Assembly: GCF_047663525.1 (NCBI RefSeq)
Contig: NC_092590.1
Coordinates: 22,986,001 to 23,050,000 of the forward strand
Length of the DNA: 64,000 bases
Direction: 5' to 3'
Source: Anas platyrhynchos
Lineage: Eukaryota; Chordata; Aves; Anseriformes; Anatidae
The position numbers and the translations under genes are program-made. The notes below the pieces were generated by a model. That model was not told where the DNA came from and made no database searches. It saw only the letters and a program-made list of their open reading frames with translations. Shown one piece after another: positions 47,701 to 59,805 of the stretch; positions within the stretch are counted from its first letter, which is position 1, and every line of letters starts with the position of its first letter.

Positions 47701-49350
47701 AAAGCCATTTATAACACGAGAATTACAGATTTTGAGACATTAACATACCTAGCCAAATATATCTGTGCATGTATTCAGAGTAGCTGTTAACTTTGTGTTG
47801 ATGGTATAATATCTGTGTATAGCGAGGCAGCAAACTGATTTGAACATTGTCCTTTTCATGTCAGCCTTCTATAGAGTACTGCTACTTTGCTATGTAACAG
47901 AAAGAAATCCTGAAACAGTTGAGTTTTAATTAAAATTCAGTGAGCAAAAATCCTGACCTCAAAGGACAATTTCCATCAACTCATTATGGATTTCATTTTA
48001 CTCTGAGTTGACACTTGTATTACGGTTTCTTAATATCACACAAACCTCAAGCAGAGCTATAATGAGTGTAGTCTGGATCAGAGGTTAACTTATTTTGTGA
48101 TTAAGTTTTTAAAATATTTCAAATTCTCCAACTTCATATAAAAGCTAACATATACAACCACGTTATGTCTACATTAGAAACCTTTAAAAATTTTAGGACT
48201 GAGAGTTTAGGCTGTATACCACAGGACAGTCACCATTTTTCTACTCTCTTTACTAGAAACCAGTATTTGGACATCCAGGAATTTGGGTGAGAAATGAAAC
48301 GTCACTGTATCTGAATAAACTACTTAAGTTCAGCATGGATGGCTTATGTCAAGTCTACAGTGTATGCATACTGGGGGAAGAAAAGCACATGTGTTGGGCT
48401 GCCTAAGAAATTGCCTACATTTAACTTTCCTCTTAAATATAACCCGTAAGTTGAATGTTTTGTGCCAGGCTGTTCCTGACCACATTGTGAAACCCTCTGC
48501 AAAATGAGGGTCATGGCCATGCTCATAAACAAGACAATTAAGTCAAATGCATCCCTTTTCAAATTCAGCACCTTTAATCTGCCTAATATCTGTAGATAAA
48601 ATGAAGATATATGAATGTGTATACAGAATCAGAAAAGGTGTTTCAAACTAGATATTTGTACTCCTAAACTATACAGCTAAAGTACCTTTTTTGCAAATGA
48701 TCTTCCTTACTAACATTGTAAACAGTAGGTACTATGTATCTCTTCTGATTTGTGTTCCCTGTGTTAACGCACATAAAAATATCAGTTGAAAGCATTAAAA
48801 AAACCTGCTTTTACTTGGAGAAACCAGATGCAGCAAATACAGCAGATTTCATGATATATGGTTCTACATGATCAAGTATAGAAGTAAAATACTGAACACA
48901 TTCATTGAAATCCCTTTACCTTTTGAGACCTGTGACTATTAGTCACTGCTTTATTATGAGTAATAGATCACATGTAGTTTAATGCAAAAATAATTTATCC
49001 AGAATATTTTAAAAATACTTCTGCACTTGTGTTATAACAAATAAAGCTAATAACAGATAATATGGGAAATATATTTCAGGTACTTTAACTCCAAGAAAGA
49101 CAGGGAAAACGCTAATTTATTTTATCCTTTCTATGCAAGACAGTAATACCCTTTGAAAAGCATAGCATTAACATTAGTACTGATGTTTTTTCCACAGTAA
49201 GGTTTTTTATAACAATCTCATATTTTAGTAGATTATTTTGAAAAGACAGCATCAAAGAATCAGGTTACTTGTCACATTTATTGATCAATCCACTAAATCT
49301 CTGTTTTTGTACATGCAAAAAGAAAAAAGAAAAAAAAAACAAAAACAAAA

Positions 49351-49392
<42 letters not shown>

Positions 49393-51140
49393 ACCACTAG
49401 ATGTCAGCATTAACTTTCTCCAAAAAAAAAAGACACAAGCCATTTGATTTCTATTTTCTGGTAGATGTAAACCCATAAAGTAGCTCCTGAAGTCCAAAGT
49501 TCCTTAAAGGAAATGTTTCTAACGTAAAGACTGATCTCGCAACTGGCTGGGCATCAGAGTTATTTGCCCTGGCAAGTATATCACAGCTTGATTTGTTGAA
49601 CTAAATTTGGTAGAATTAAAGAAATTCTACATTCATACTCCTAATAACTGAACATGTCATGTACACAAAATGAATCATCTTATTCAGCTGCAGCTAGGAA
49701 CAAAAAGCCAAGTCCACAGCCTTAAAGACTCTGGGATGTGTACTGTCATCAACAGTCTCATAGGCCTGCTGCTGCTGAGTTTACCAGATTTTATCTAAAT
49801 AACATAAGGAGTAACATATGGACCTGACTGTATTTAACAGCTTTGAATTTTGCAGGAACTGCTGTTGTAAATTTGCTTCATTATGACAGTGGCAAGATGC
49901 CTGACAATCACTTACTACTCCTAAGATACAAGCCATAACCTCCCACAAGACTGACCACAAACTATCATAACAGTTTTCTGGGAAACAAATCATAAAAAAT
50001 ATGCAAAAACAGAGCTGCAAGCACTTAAGGCCTTTTTTTTTTGTCTTTTTTTTTTTTTAACTGACAAAGTATCTGAGATTTTCTTACCTTCTGATTCAGT
50101 TAAGTCTCTATATGCATACTTTGCTTACTGCCATGAGGACAAATGCCTTCCTAAAATGCCCACATTTGCACTTTCAGGACATTCTAGTTATGAAATTGAT
50201 TCACACATAGTAATAATCATTTGTTTTGAAGTTGAAGTACAGTTAGCAGAACATTTAGAACACAGACTTAGATCTCAAGACAGATTTCTGTATTTAAGGA
50301 CAAGAACTGATGGAGCAGTGGTGAATAATGTGGTTAATATTTCTGTCCCAAAAAAACCTTACTAGGAGATTCATGTTTGATTGCCACTGAAGATAAGAGC
50401 AACATGTGTGGCAAATAGCCAATATGCAAGTCAGAAGGTATTTTATCATTTGAGGTTCCTATACAGTGTAAACCTGTGCAGGCCATTTTACAACTCTTTT
50501 CTCATTTTTTGTATTCTATAGGTGTTGGTGAAACTTGTTTTCCATTTTATAGAGGACTAGGGCATCTGCAGTCATCTGCAATACCACATCATTATTTGGA
50601 TGCACAAATATAGCTATTAGGAATCAACAGCTCAAAAATCTATTTTTTCAGTTCTTCCTATGAGATTTTTGTCACCTGTATTGAAAACAAACTGATCATG
50701 AAGTGTGTAGCTTTATCAGTTTCCCTAAACACACTACTGTATTGCTATTTACTCCATTCTTTTGCTCCCATCAGATAGCTGTTACAGGCAGGTGGATATT
50801 GTGTGAATTAATTTTAGTATCTGTGAACTTTCGTAGCACCTGACAACCTTAAATGCTGGACATAACCACAGTGTTAGTGTTCGCTGAAAGATTAAAATTT
50901 GACATTTTAAAAAATAATAATAATAATAAATCTGCAAGAGAACCAGAAGGCAAGCTCCACTCTTCCTCAGTCCACGAATAATTCAAAGTACACAGGAGCA
51001 ATGCCCTGGTTCACCTCAGAATGGCTGGACATACCTAAGCACACATAAAAGTCAGAAAACAAATAGTGCTTCTTTGGGCTGCACTGTTTAACCTCCTAAT
51101 AATTTCTGCTTCTAAGGCCAGTACAGAGGACAAAAATATT
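41800..51140. other. Gene-poor stretch upstream of TLR3
   Basis: AT-rich DNA with homopolymer and T/G runs (for example 44660-44715 and 46051-46072), a 28-bp A tract at 45752-45779 and a 40-bp A tract at 49352-49391. No exon, RNA gene or clear CR1 recognised. In human the next gene on this side is SORBS2, whose 5' exons I could not find. Confidence 0.5.
49352..49391 (+). repeat. Poly(A) tract, 40 bp
   Basis: Longest homopolymer in the window, preceded by an A-rich run from about 49320 with scattered G and C. Confidence 0.85.
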
Positions 51141-51149
51141 TTTTTTCTT

Positions 51150-51513
51150 CCCAAAAGAGGCCACTTGCCGAGGCAATCGGCTCCGGGGCAGACGCATTCT
51201 GCCGATCGGGCAGGCAGGGCTCATTTTTCTGGCACCGAGCCCACTCGAGGGAGCCGCCAGAACCCGGCAGCCCTCGCGAGGGAAGGGAACGTGGCGACAA
51301 CGAGGCGGAGGCGGAGCCAGCAGCGCCCCGCCCCGGCCGTTCATAAACTGCCCCTAGGGAGCACGGTGACTAGGACGGGCAAACAGGGCGTGGCGCGGCA
51401 GAAGGGTGAGGCGCGGCAGTTCCTGCAGGCAGGGCGAGCAGGGAGGGCAGAGCGCGCTCCCCCGCCCATACGAACACCTCCTCTAACGGCGGTCTACTGC
51501 TAGCTCAGCTGCA
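51150..51513 (+). promoter_or_regulatory. GC-rich CR1 leader (putative internal promoter)
   Basis: CpG-rich block directly preceding ORF1 of the CR1 copy, with no FAM149A-like or other host exon signature. It most likely represents the CR1 5' UTR/promoter; a host CpG island into which the element landed is possible. Confidence 0.5.
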
Positions 51514-52591
51514 GTGGTGTACACCAGGCACAGCGCGCTCTCCAAGAAGTCTGTACACACCCAGACTGACTGCCTGCTCAAATCTGTGGCAGTTCAGGTT
51601 TCCAGGTGCAGGGAGTGCCTGAGCCTGTTGCTACCACCTGCAGGGGGCAGAGGGACTGTGTGCGTGAGGGGCCAACAGGTGGATGACCTGGGCTGCCTCG
51701 TGGCAGAACTCAAGGAGGTCGAGAGGTTGAGGGATATCAGGGAGTGTGAGCAGGAGACAGACTTGTGGAGCAACTCCCTGCACAGCCTGAAGGACAGGCA
51801 CCGGGGTGAGACACCCCAAATGGGGCTGGACCCCCTGCCCTGTTGCTGTCGGGCAGAGGCAGGGGACCTAGGAGTTGAGGAGGAATGGAGACAGGTCCCT
51901 GCTAGACATCGCAGGCGATGCCCCACCCTACTGGCACCACCTTCCCAGGTGCCCTTACACAACAGGTTTGAGGCCCTGGAGCTTGAGAGACCAGTAGCTG
52001 AGGAAGAGGTAGAAAGTCTACCCAGGAGGATGGCTAGGGCGAGGAAGTCAACTCCACCTCAGGACTGCCTCCACCAGGACAGAAAGAAGAGTGATTGTTA
52101 TGGGCGATTCCCTTCTCAGGGGAACAGAGGGCCCTATTTGTTGGCCTGACCCTACCCGTAGGGAAGTCTGCTGCCTCCCTGGGGCCAGGGTCAGGGACAT
52201 TGCCAGAAAGCCTCCCAACCTGGTTCTCCCCTCCGACTGTTATCCTCTTTTAATAGTCCAGGCTGGCAGTGATGACATTGAAGAGAGAAGCCTGAAGACC
52301 AGCAAATGGGACTTTAGGGGACTGGGACAGTTAGTGGATGGAGCGGGAGTACAGGTGGTGTTTTTGTCCATCCCTACGGTGGCAGGGAGGGGTACAGAGA
52401 GGACACAGAAAGCCCACCTGATAAACACGTGTCTCAGAGGCTGGTGCCAACACAGAAATTTGTTTTTTTTTGACCATGGGACACTTTACTCGGCACCTGG
52501 CCTGATGGCCGCAGACGGGTCCCTATCTCTAAGGGGAAAATGGATCCTGGGCCAGGAGCTGGCGGGGCTCATTGAGAGGGCTTTAAACTAG
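51514..52591 (+). pseudogene. CR1 ORF1 (coiled coil plus esterase-like domain), broken
   Basis: The first part, 51514-52149, begins at GTG where an ATG is expected, has Cys residues (SRCREC) and an ELKEVERLRDIRECE coiled-coil-like stretch. The frame shifts by one near 52090 into 52091-52591, an SGNH/GDSL-esterase-like domain: VMGDSLLRGTEG (nucleophile Ser block), CCLPGARVRDI and GSDDIE, ending LAGLIERALN. The expected catalytic His near the C terminus is not evident, where the sequence reads DGSLSLRG. CR1 ORF1 esterase domains are a described family trait. Confidence 0.82.
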
Positions 52592-52632
52592 GTGAGAAGG
52601 GGGATGGGGCTGAAACGAGGGTTGTTGGAGCT

Positions 52633-53481
52633 GTGCCAGGGGTAACAATGGCAAGGCTGGGAGAGAAGGCAATGGCCCAGCTGAAGTGCATCTACACTAA
52701 TGCACGCAGCATGGGTAACAAACGGGAGGAGCTGGAAGCCATCGTGCAGCAGGCAGGCTATGACTTGGTTGCCATCGTGGAAACGTGGTGGGACCACTCT
52801 CATGACTGGAGTGCTGAAATCTCTGGCTATATGCTCTTCAGAAGGGACAGGCAGCATGGAAGGGGTGGTGGTATGGCTCTCTATATCAGAGAGAGTTTTG
52901 ATGTCGCAGAACTTGAGGCTGGGAATGATAAGGTTGAGTCCCTATGGGTTAGGATCAGCAGGAAGGCCAACAAGGGAAGCATCCTGGTGGGGGTCTGTTA
53001 CAGACCACCAAACCAGGATGAGGAGACTGATGAGGAGTTCTACAGGCAGCTGACAAAAGTTGCGAAATCATCAGTGCTTGTTCTCGTGGGGGACTTCAAC
53101 TTCCCAGATATATCCTGGAAGCACAACACAGCCCAGAGAAAGCAGTCTAGGAAGTTTCTGGAGAAAGTGGAAGATCGCTTCCTGACGCAGCTGGTTAGTG
53201 AGCCTACCAGAGGAGGTGCCCCGCTAGACCTTCTCTTCACAAACAGAGAAGGACTGGTGGGAGATGTGGTGGTTGGAAACTGTCTTGGGCAGAGTGACCA
53301 TGAAATGGTAGAGTTCTCCATTCTTGGAGAAGCCAGGAAGGGGACCAGTAAAACCGCTGTATTGGACTGTATTGGATGTATTGGACTGTATTGGATGGCC
53401 AACTTTGAACTGTTCAGGACACTGATTGGTAGAGTCCCTTGGGAGGAGGTTGTGAAGGGCAGAGGAGGCCAGGAAGGTTGA
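52633..53481 (+). pseudogene. CR1 ORF2, AP-endonuclease domain
   Basis: 282 codons with the APE-type endonuclease motifs: YTNARSMGNK (Asn), VETWWD (Glu), CYRPPN, VGDFNFPD (Asp/Asn) and QSDHEMVEF (Asp-His). The catalytic set appears complete, but the frame stops at TGA (53479-53481) inside the linker where related copies read on. A 19-bp tandem duplication at 53358-53395 adds extra codons. The ORF cannot reach an RT domain. Confidence 0.9.
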
Positions 53482-54015
53482 GCGCTCTTCAGGAAGAAAA
53501 ACTTAATGGCGCAGGAGCGGTCTGTCCCCATGTGCCCAAAGACGAGTCGGCAGGGAAGAAGACAGGCTTGGCTGAACAGAGAATTGTGGCTTGAGCTTAG
53601 GAGGAAAAAGAGTTTACAGTCTTTGAAAAAGAGGGCGGGCCACTCAGGAGGACTATAAGGATGTTGCGAGGCAGTGCAGGGACTAAATTAGAAAGGCCAG
53701 AGCTCATCTGGAGCTCAATCTGGCGACTGCCGTCAAATACAACAAAAAATGGTTTTACCAATACATTAATGCAAAATGGAGGACTAAGGAGAATGTCCCG
53801 CCTTTACTGGATGCGGGGAGGGACTTAGTTACAAAAGATGAAGAAAAGGTGGAGGTGCTTAATGCCTTCTTTGCCTCAGACTTTAGCGGCAAAACCAGTT
53901 GCTCTCTGGACACCCAATACCCTGAACTAGTGGAAGGGGATGGGGAGCAGAATGTGGCCCTCACTATCCATGAGGAAATGGTTGGCGACCTGCTACAGCA
54001 CTTGGATATATGCAA
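53482..54015 (+). pseudogene. CR1 ORF2 linker remnant, frameshifted
   Basis: Reads on in the same frame after the stop (KTSRQGRRQAWLNRELWLEL), then shifts near 53635 and continues in another frame to VEVLNAFFASDF, CSLDTQYPELVEGDGEQN and EEMVGDLLQHLD, all CR1 linker. Homology ends at about 54013. Confidence 0.85.
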
Positions 54016-54020
54016 GTTGA

Positions 54021-54069
54021 TGTATATTCTTGTATTTAGTGGAGGACTTGTTGGTGTATATTCTTGTAT
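54021..54069 (+). repeat. 15-bp direct repeat just past the CR1 break
   Basis: TGTATATTCTTGTAT at 54021-54035 and again at 54055-54069, 34 bp apart. The following AAATAAAATTACTG (around 54096) resembles a poly(A)-signal region, so this may be the end of another, unrecognised repeat. Confidence 0.6.
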
Positions 54070-54235
54070 ATTCTTTATCTTCCCTATAAATTGCAAATAA
54101 AATTACTGTTATCAAACAACAAGATGATCCACAGTACAGTTCTGTAACTTGTCCACCTTGTAGATCAAGTAAAAGATGAATTACAAAAATCAAAAAATGA
54201 GGGAAGCAAGCTGTTTATACAAGCTTTTAAAAAAC

Positions 54236-54256
54236 GGGGGGGGGGGGGGGGGGGGG
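54236..54256 (+). repeat. Poly(G) run, 21 bp
   Basis: Uninterrupted G21, 71 bp before a 34-bp A tract (54327-54360). Long G runs are rare and hard to sequence, so the exact length is uncertain. Confidence 0.85.
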
Positions 54257-54326
54257 TTGGGCTCAAACCATTTCTGTCTCTTGTGACCTGGATGATTTTA
54301 TTTTTGCCAGAATGAATAATTAACAG

Positions 54327-54361
<35 letters not shown>

Positions 54362-57300
54362 AGAATCTGGGATTTAACACTAAAATGCCTCAAAGTAAGG
54401 CCTTTTCGATATGTAATTTTTACTTGTAAGTTAAACAAATACAAGGAAGGCTGCTGCATCCATAGAACAGCACATTTCAATAGTATTGCCAACTGTGACC
54501 ATTACATAAGCATGTTTTGGATTCCTAGAAAACCTGAACTTGGCTTTAAATTGACCTTATATCAGAAGTAAAACTTTGGGATAAGAACATGTTACTACTT
54601 TTGCATGTTAATTCAATGAACATGTCAGCCAGATGGCTCTGACATAAATATGGCATCCAAGGACTCGCCCTTCAAGCAAGCTGAGATCGTTCCAGGAAAA
54701 AGAAAAAAAAAAAGATTCTTAGAGCTGTAACCTTAAATGCAAAGTAGGAAAAAGCAAGAAAGCTATGAATCAGGAATACCACAAACACAAAAAAAAATGA
54801 AGATTTTTCCTATGTTTTATAATTTCTCATGTTTTTAGACTTTCCTCATGCCTCCTGTTACAGAGACGCCTGCTTGTACATTTTCAGAGCAACTATTCAA
54901 AAGCAATTTCTCTCTATCTGAAGCCATGCTCCTCACAATACTGACAAGGTCAGTGAGGTCCACAGGAAGTTATTTGCTGAGTAAGTGCTGGTCACGCAAT
55001 TTACAGCTGCTTGGATGGGCAGTTTTAATTTACAGCATAGTTTTCCAAGTTGCCAACTTGTTCTAGGGAGAAATCACCTGAAAAATTCCAATCACAGCTC
55101 CATTGTATCTTCCCCATATGTGAGAATATTACCTAGCTTTGATACCAGATACAAATAGGATTATGCTTTTACACATCTCATGAACTCACATAGGAAGTAG
55201 TGCCCACTTTACGTAATTACAGACAATTTTCATTCCTGTCATGGAACATGAGATGAAGGAATATGAGGTATGAGAGCTCTCAAAGCTATTCAGGGAAATA
55301 ATTGAAGGAATGATTAGCGCCGCTGCACAGAAAAGATCTCCTTAATCATTTGGATACAGAACGTATCATGGCTCTTTAAAAACACTTACAGTAGACATTA
55401 CAACACTGTTCTCTGCAAGTTATCCTGTCCTTTTCACAGAAGTTTTACATCAACAGCTTTGAAATTTAAAAAGGGGGAAAAAAGAAGGTCAAAGGATATC
55501 AAAAAAGTTATTTGTTCTCTTAAGCAAATAAAACATTGTGTGCACAAATACATTCCTCTAGAGTGCCTGGAAACACATCATGGAAAAGTTCCCTAATAAA
55601 GTGATCATATTATTCATTAACATTTAAAAACTCTTCCAGTGCACTGCTCTGTGGTATGTTCTCAGCCCGCTTTGCAGCAGTTAAGAAAAAGGTCCAAGGT
55701 TCATAGGGGAGGGCTTGTAAGCAGCTCACAAACAATGTGCTTGAAATTCCTTGCTTTTGTAGCAGGAGTGCAAAACTACAGTTGAATAATTAAGCTATTG
55801 AACTAGGATTTATGCCGAAAAGACTAATTTGTAAGCTGTGCCCAAAGTGTCTGGGTTTGAAGTGATTTGCATATTTCTTCCTTTGGTATTCTAAGAATGC
55901 TATGGGAAACTTGCTACCCCAGGTCTCAGCAATAGGTTTCTCATGCATACCTCTCCAAACTTGTCTTTGAAAACACGAAAGATGAGAGTGAGACAAGCAG
56001 CATTATATTCACATAGCACGTGAATACAGGTATTCATGCAACTGGTAGTTAACATGAAATTTATTACAATATACAATGAGATTCTGTTTTATCTAGGTTA
56101 CATTAAAAATTAATCCTAATGATTTATGCAAAAGCATAAGGGGTCTGATAAACGTAAATAATGAAATCTAGCCACAGAAATGTTTATTTGCCAAGATAAA
56201 AGGCAAGCTTTCTATCTTTGAAATAAGAAACAATGGTTATGACAGTGCACAGAATGGAGGGCAGACCTGGGCATTTCCCCTGCACACATTTATTTAGTGT
56301 GCAAGTACACACCCTGTTCTTCTAACTCAAACTGAGCAAAAACCAAACAAAACAACAAGAAACAATCTGTGGCACTATTCACATTATATTGCTCCTTAGC
56401 ATGCTGAATTCATTATTTTAAGCATGGGAAGTCATTAAGATATCAACTTACATTCCTCATCCATATGAAATTACTTTTAAATGCTAGTTTAAGGAATGTA
56501 CATAAATTATGGCAGAAGTGTTCATCTGGATCAAGTCCAATGGTATTGAATGAGAAAGATAATGCAAAACGGTGGCTATTTAGATTAAGTAAAAAAGATG
56601 AGCAAACAAGCACTAGAGAAGACCCTGTTGGATATGCCACCAATTTTTACTGCAATCCAGATGTAACTTACTTCAGAGTTTGACATTTTATGGCTTGTTG
56701 TTTGTTTTTGTTTTGGCAGAGTTCATTTCTTGTTTCATAACTGTGTGAGCAATTATGTTTATATCCCTTATGCAGACCAAAGCAGAATCCTTTGAAGAAG
56801 AATGGTGCTTCTCTAAGGGGCAACTGAGCACGCTTAAGGGAAAAAGTTCAGGACACTGCAGGCTGTACAGCTGTATTAAAGAGGCCCAGCAGGCATCCTG
56901 TGCTGCCTCACTGCACTGGCCTGCCAATGATGAGGAGCATTCATCTCCTCTAGAATACACGCAGTCATCTTCAGCAAGCTCCTGATACCTGCTGAAGAGA
57001 GACCCCAGCCATCACCTCTACCCACAACCAACACTCTGTTTTAACAAACAACTACAGATCCAGATTGCCAAGAAGGATGAAACTACACATCCTTAACTTC
57101 AAGGCATAGCATCCTTAAATTAGTCCTCTTTGAAAAATTATCATAGTAAGCCTTATGCTGTAAATGAGCTTATAACTAAAGTAAATTAACACATTAGCTT
57201 GTTAAAAGTGTGAAACACTTTTTCCTCTGCATCAAAAACACATCTTAAATGCTTCAGTTTTCTTGCTAATCAGTATTTTTGACTTTAGAATTGTCTAGAA

Positions 57301-58737
57301 AAGATGTTTTTACCAAGGTTATGACCATGTTTGCCTGCTGATGAGAGCCATGTAATAGAATCCACTTTGATGCAGCCCGTACAGCGCTTTGCTCTTTTGG
57401 ATTGCAGTACATGGGGCTGCACTTTTTTCTTTTGTTATTATTTTTTATTGGTCAGCACATTTTTCACATAAATTACTTCAAGTTTTCCTGTTTTTTTTTT
57501 TGTTTGTTTGTTTTTTGTTTTTTTTGTTTGTTTGTTTTTGTTTTTTAAAAACAGGTTACCACTGAAAAGAGTTTAGACTCTGAGATAAGAACAGCCATCT
57601 CATGTCGTAATAGCAGAGCAAATGTATTAAGTCTTATCCATCTACTCAAAACTGCTCTGTAATATCATTGTAAATGTTTCATCAGATTTGACCTGCTTAC
57701 CTAGTTAGTTTTTAGACTCAACTCATTTGGATACAATAGATATCATTGCAGTGACATAAAGCAAATAATGCTTTCACTTACAACTATAAAACAACCTCTG
57801 ATTTTTTGACAATGGGCAAATGAAACATTGTCTTGTACAAAGAAGAGATGAAACTAAACTATGCAGATGCACATACACAAGAACAATTTTCATCAGGCCT
57901 AAGAACAAGTATGGAAAGTGAAGATGGGAGAAGAGTGACACTCCAAATAACTCCAAGTAGAGGCAAGAGCCTAACTGCATTACCAACAGCTGCATGAAGA
58001 ACAGGCAGCTAAGGAAAGAAGTCCAAGTACAATGTTCCACCAGCAGCTTAGGAAAAAAACATGATTATACAAAATTTTGAGGAAACTTTTTACACAAGGC
58101 ATATAAATTACGTAACTTCATAACACACAAAACTAGCCTCTGTAGTCAATCATAACAGAAGCGTTCTTAGTGCATACTCAACCTCTGCATTTTTAGTTCT
58201 TCAAACATATTTGGAAGCAAACACCCTGAAACAAACTGATTTTAGAATTCCTTAAAAGGACTTGTTTTCTTGGGTCATTTTAATGCTGGTGTTTAGATTA
58301 ACATAACCTTTGCAGAAGCCAAAATTCCATCATATGGGTTGGAAAGATATAGTCAAAGATCATTTCCTTAATCCCATTGCTTGAATGGATTTCATCAGGG
58401 TCAAGGCAAGAATCCAAAAGTACATACCAACAATGCCATCCACTCACAGCACTGTACAAGTAAGGCATCAGAAGATAAAATCTGTAAGAGATGTTTGTTT
58501 CAAAAACTATCAGCCTTCACATGAACATATCTTCTGGGAAGTGACAGGTGAATGCAAGGCAGAAGGAGGACCAAGTGACTGCTTATAAGTACACAAACTC
58601 ATCTTACATCTCTGCTTATGGTCTTCAATTTAAGGCTGCAGTTTTTAGAGATGGCAAGTCTATGATCCATTTTTCTGATTCTCTGAACAATCAGGGCAGA
58701 TCTCAGTGTGGATAAGTATCTGATCGGAGGATGTAAA

Positions 58738-59000
58738 GAGACTGAGCCAGATTTCTCAGTGCTATTCAGTGAAAGGATGATGCAATAGGAAACTGAAATA
58801 GTTTAAACAAAAATACCTCTACTCCAAGGGTGATGAAACACTGGAACAGGCTGCTCAGATGCACAAGATCCGTCTGTGGACACATTCAAAACTGGACACT
58901 GATGGCCCTGAGCAGCCAGCTCTAGGTAACTTTGCTTTGTGCAGTGGAGTTGGACTAACTCTCCAAAGGTTCCTTCTTCCAGCATCAGCTATTATATGGT
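58738..59000 (+). mobile_element. Old CR1 3' fragment
   Basis: Diverged CR1 tail: GATGAAACACTGGAACAGGC, GGCCCTGAGCAG...CTCTAGGTAA and GTTGGACTAACTCTCCAAAG correspond to the 3' UTR end of older CR1 families, and the trace ends near TATATGGTTTTGC. Confidence 0.65.
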
Positions 59001-59754
59001 TTTGCAACAAAGAAATGAGACTTGATGTAATCTATTTCAGGAAGTTCAGGCCAGCCTATTTCCTCTCAATGGGTTTTCACTTGGTTACATCTCAAACTGA
59101 CTAAAGAAAAGCACTAAAAATATCACTTAAAACAAAAACCAGCATCAAGCTTCCCTTTATATTATACAGCCTTACATGTGATACTGGAAAACATTTACAG
59201 TGATATTTTGTTATAGCCATGAGCCTGAAATGGAGAGCTTTATACAGTGCCAGCGGGAAGCTGAAACGCCCTACATCAATAACTACACTTCTAAGCAGAT
59301 TTAGTGTGGGCTATGCAAGACTGCAGCAGACCAAATAGAAATGGTGCCTGGAGAGACATGTTTTCTCTGCATATTCAAGCTCAGACTTTAAATTCAATTG
59401 GTCATATTCCAGCAAAAACGATAATAATATAGAATAATACAGTTGTTCCTTTGAAATTAAGGCTGAATATCTGCTCTAAAGGAACCTGGCATTTTGCTGT
59501 AGTTTGCTGCATTTACATTGCACTGTTCTGGTGGCAAAAAAATCTTCCCAGAGTCTGCAAGCAGGAAAGAATTAGAAGTATGACCTACAATATGGTACTC
59601 TTTCTCATATCAGTAAATGCACCAAAAGAGAGAGTAAGATGGATGGTGCTGGAGATTCATTAGCCAAAGATATTGAGGTGTTGAAACAACAGTTTCTGCT
59701 GTCCATTCCCTCTGTGGCAAGAACAGAGGCAAGATTACTTTACCTAGAACATAC

Positions 59755-59805
59755 AATCATAGAATCATTTAGGCTGGAAAAGACCTCTAAAATCAGCTTT
59801 GGTTC
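59755..59805 (-). mobile_element. Short CR1 3' tail
   Basis: CAATCATAGAATCATTTAGG and GGAAAAGACCTCTAAAATCA, about 50 bp. Confidence 0.65.

Larger units (their letters stand above)
51150..54015 (+). mobile_element. CR1 LINE with intact 5' region and missing 3' half
   Basis: Plus-strand CR1 containing a GC-rich leader (51150-51513), ORF1, the ORF2 endonuclease and the linker toward RT. Homology stops abruptly at about 54013, in the segment EMVGDLLQHLDICK, just before RT. The RT, C-terminal domain, 3' UTR and octamer tail are all absent. ORF1 has a frameshift, and ORF2 has an early stop and a frameshift. Most CR1 copies are 5'-truncated, so this geometry is unusual. Confidence 0.9.

Noticed and set aside
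51066..53481. A cluster of plus-strand frames that could look like a new multi-gene system
   Set aside because: The motifs (GDSL esterase block, coiled coil, AP-endonuclease) and their order identify CR1 ORF1 and ORF2.
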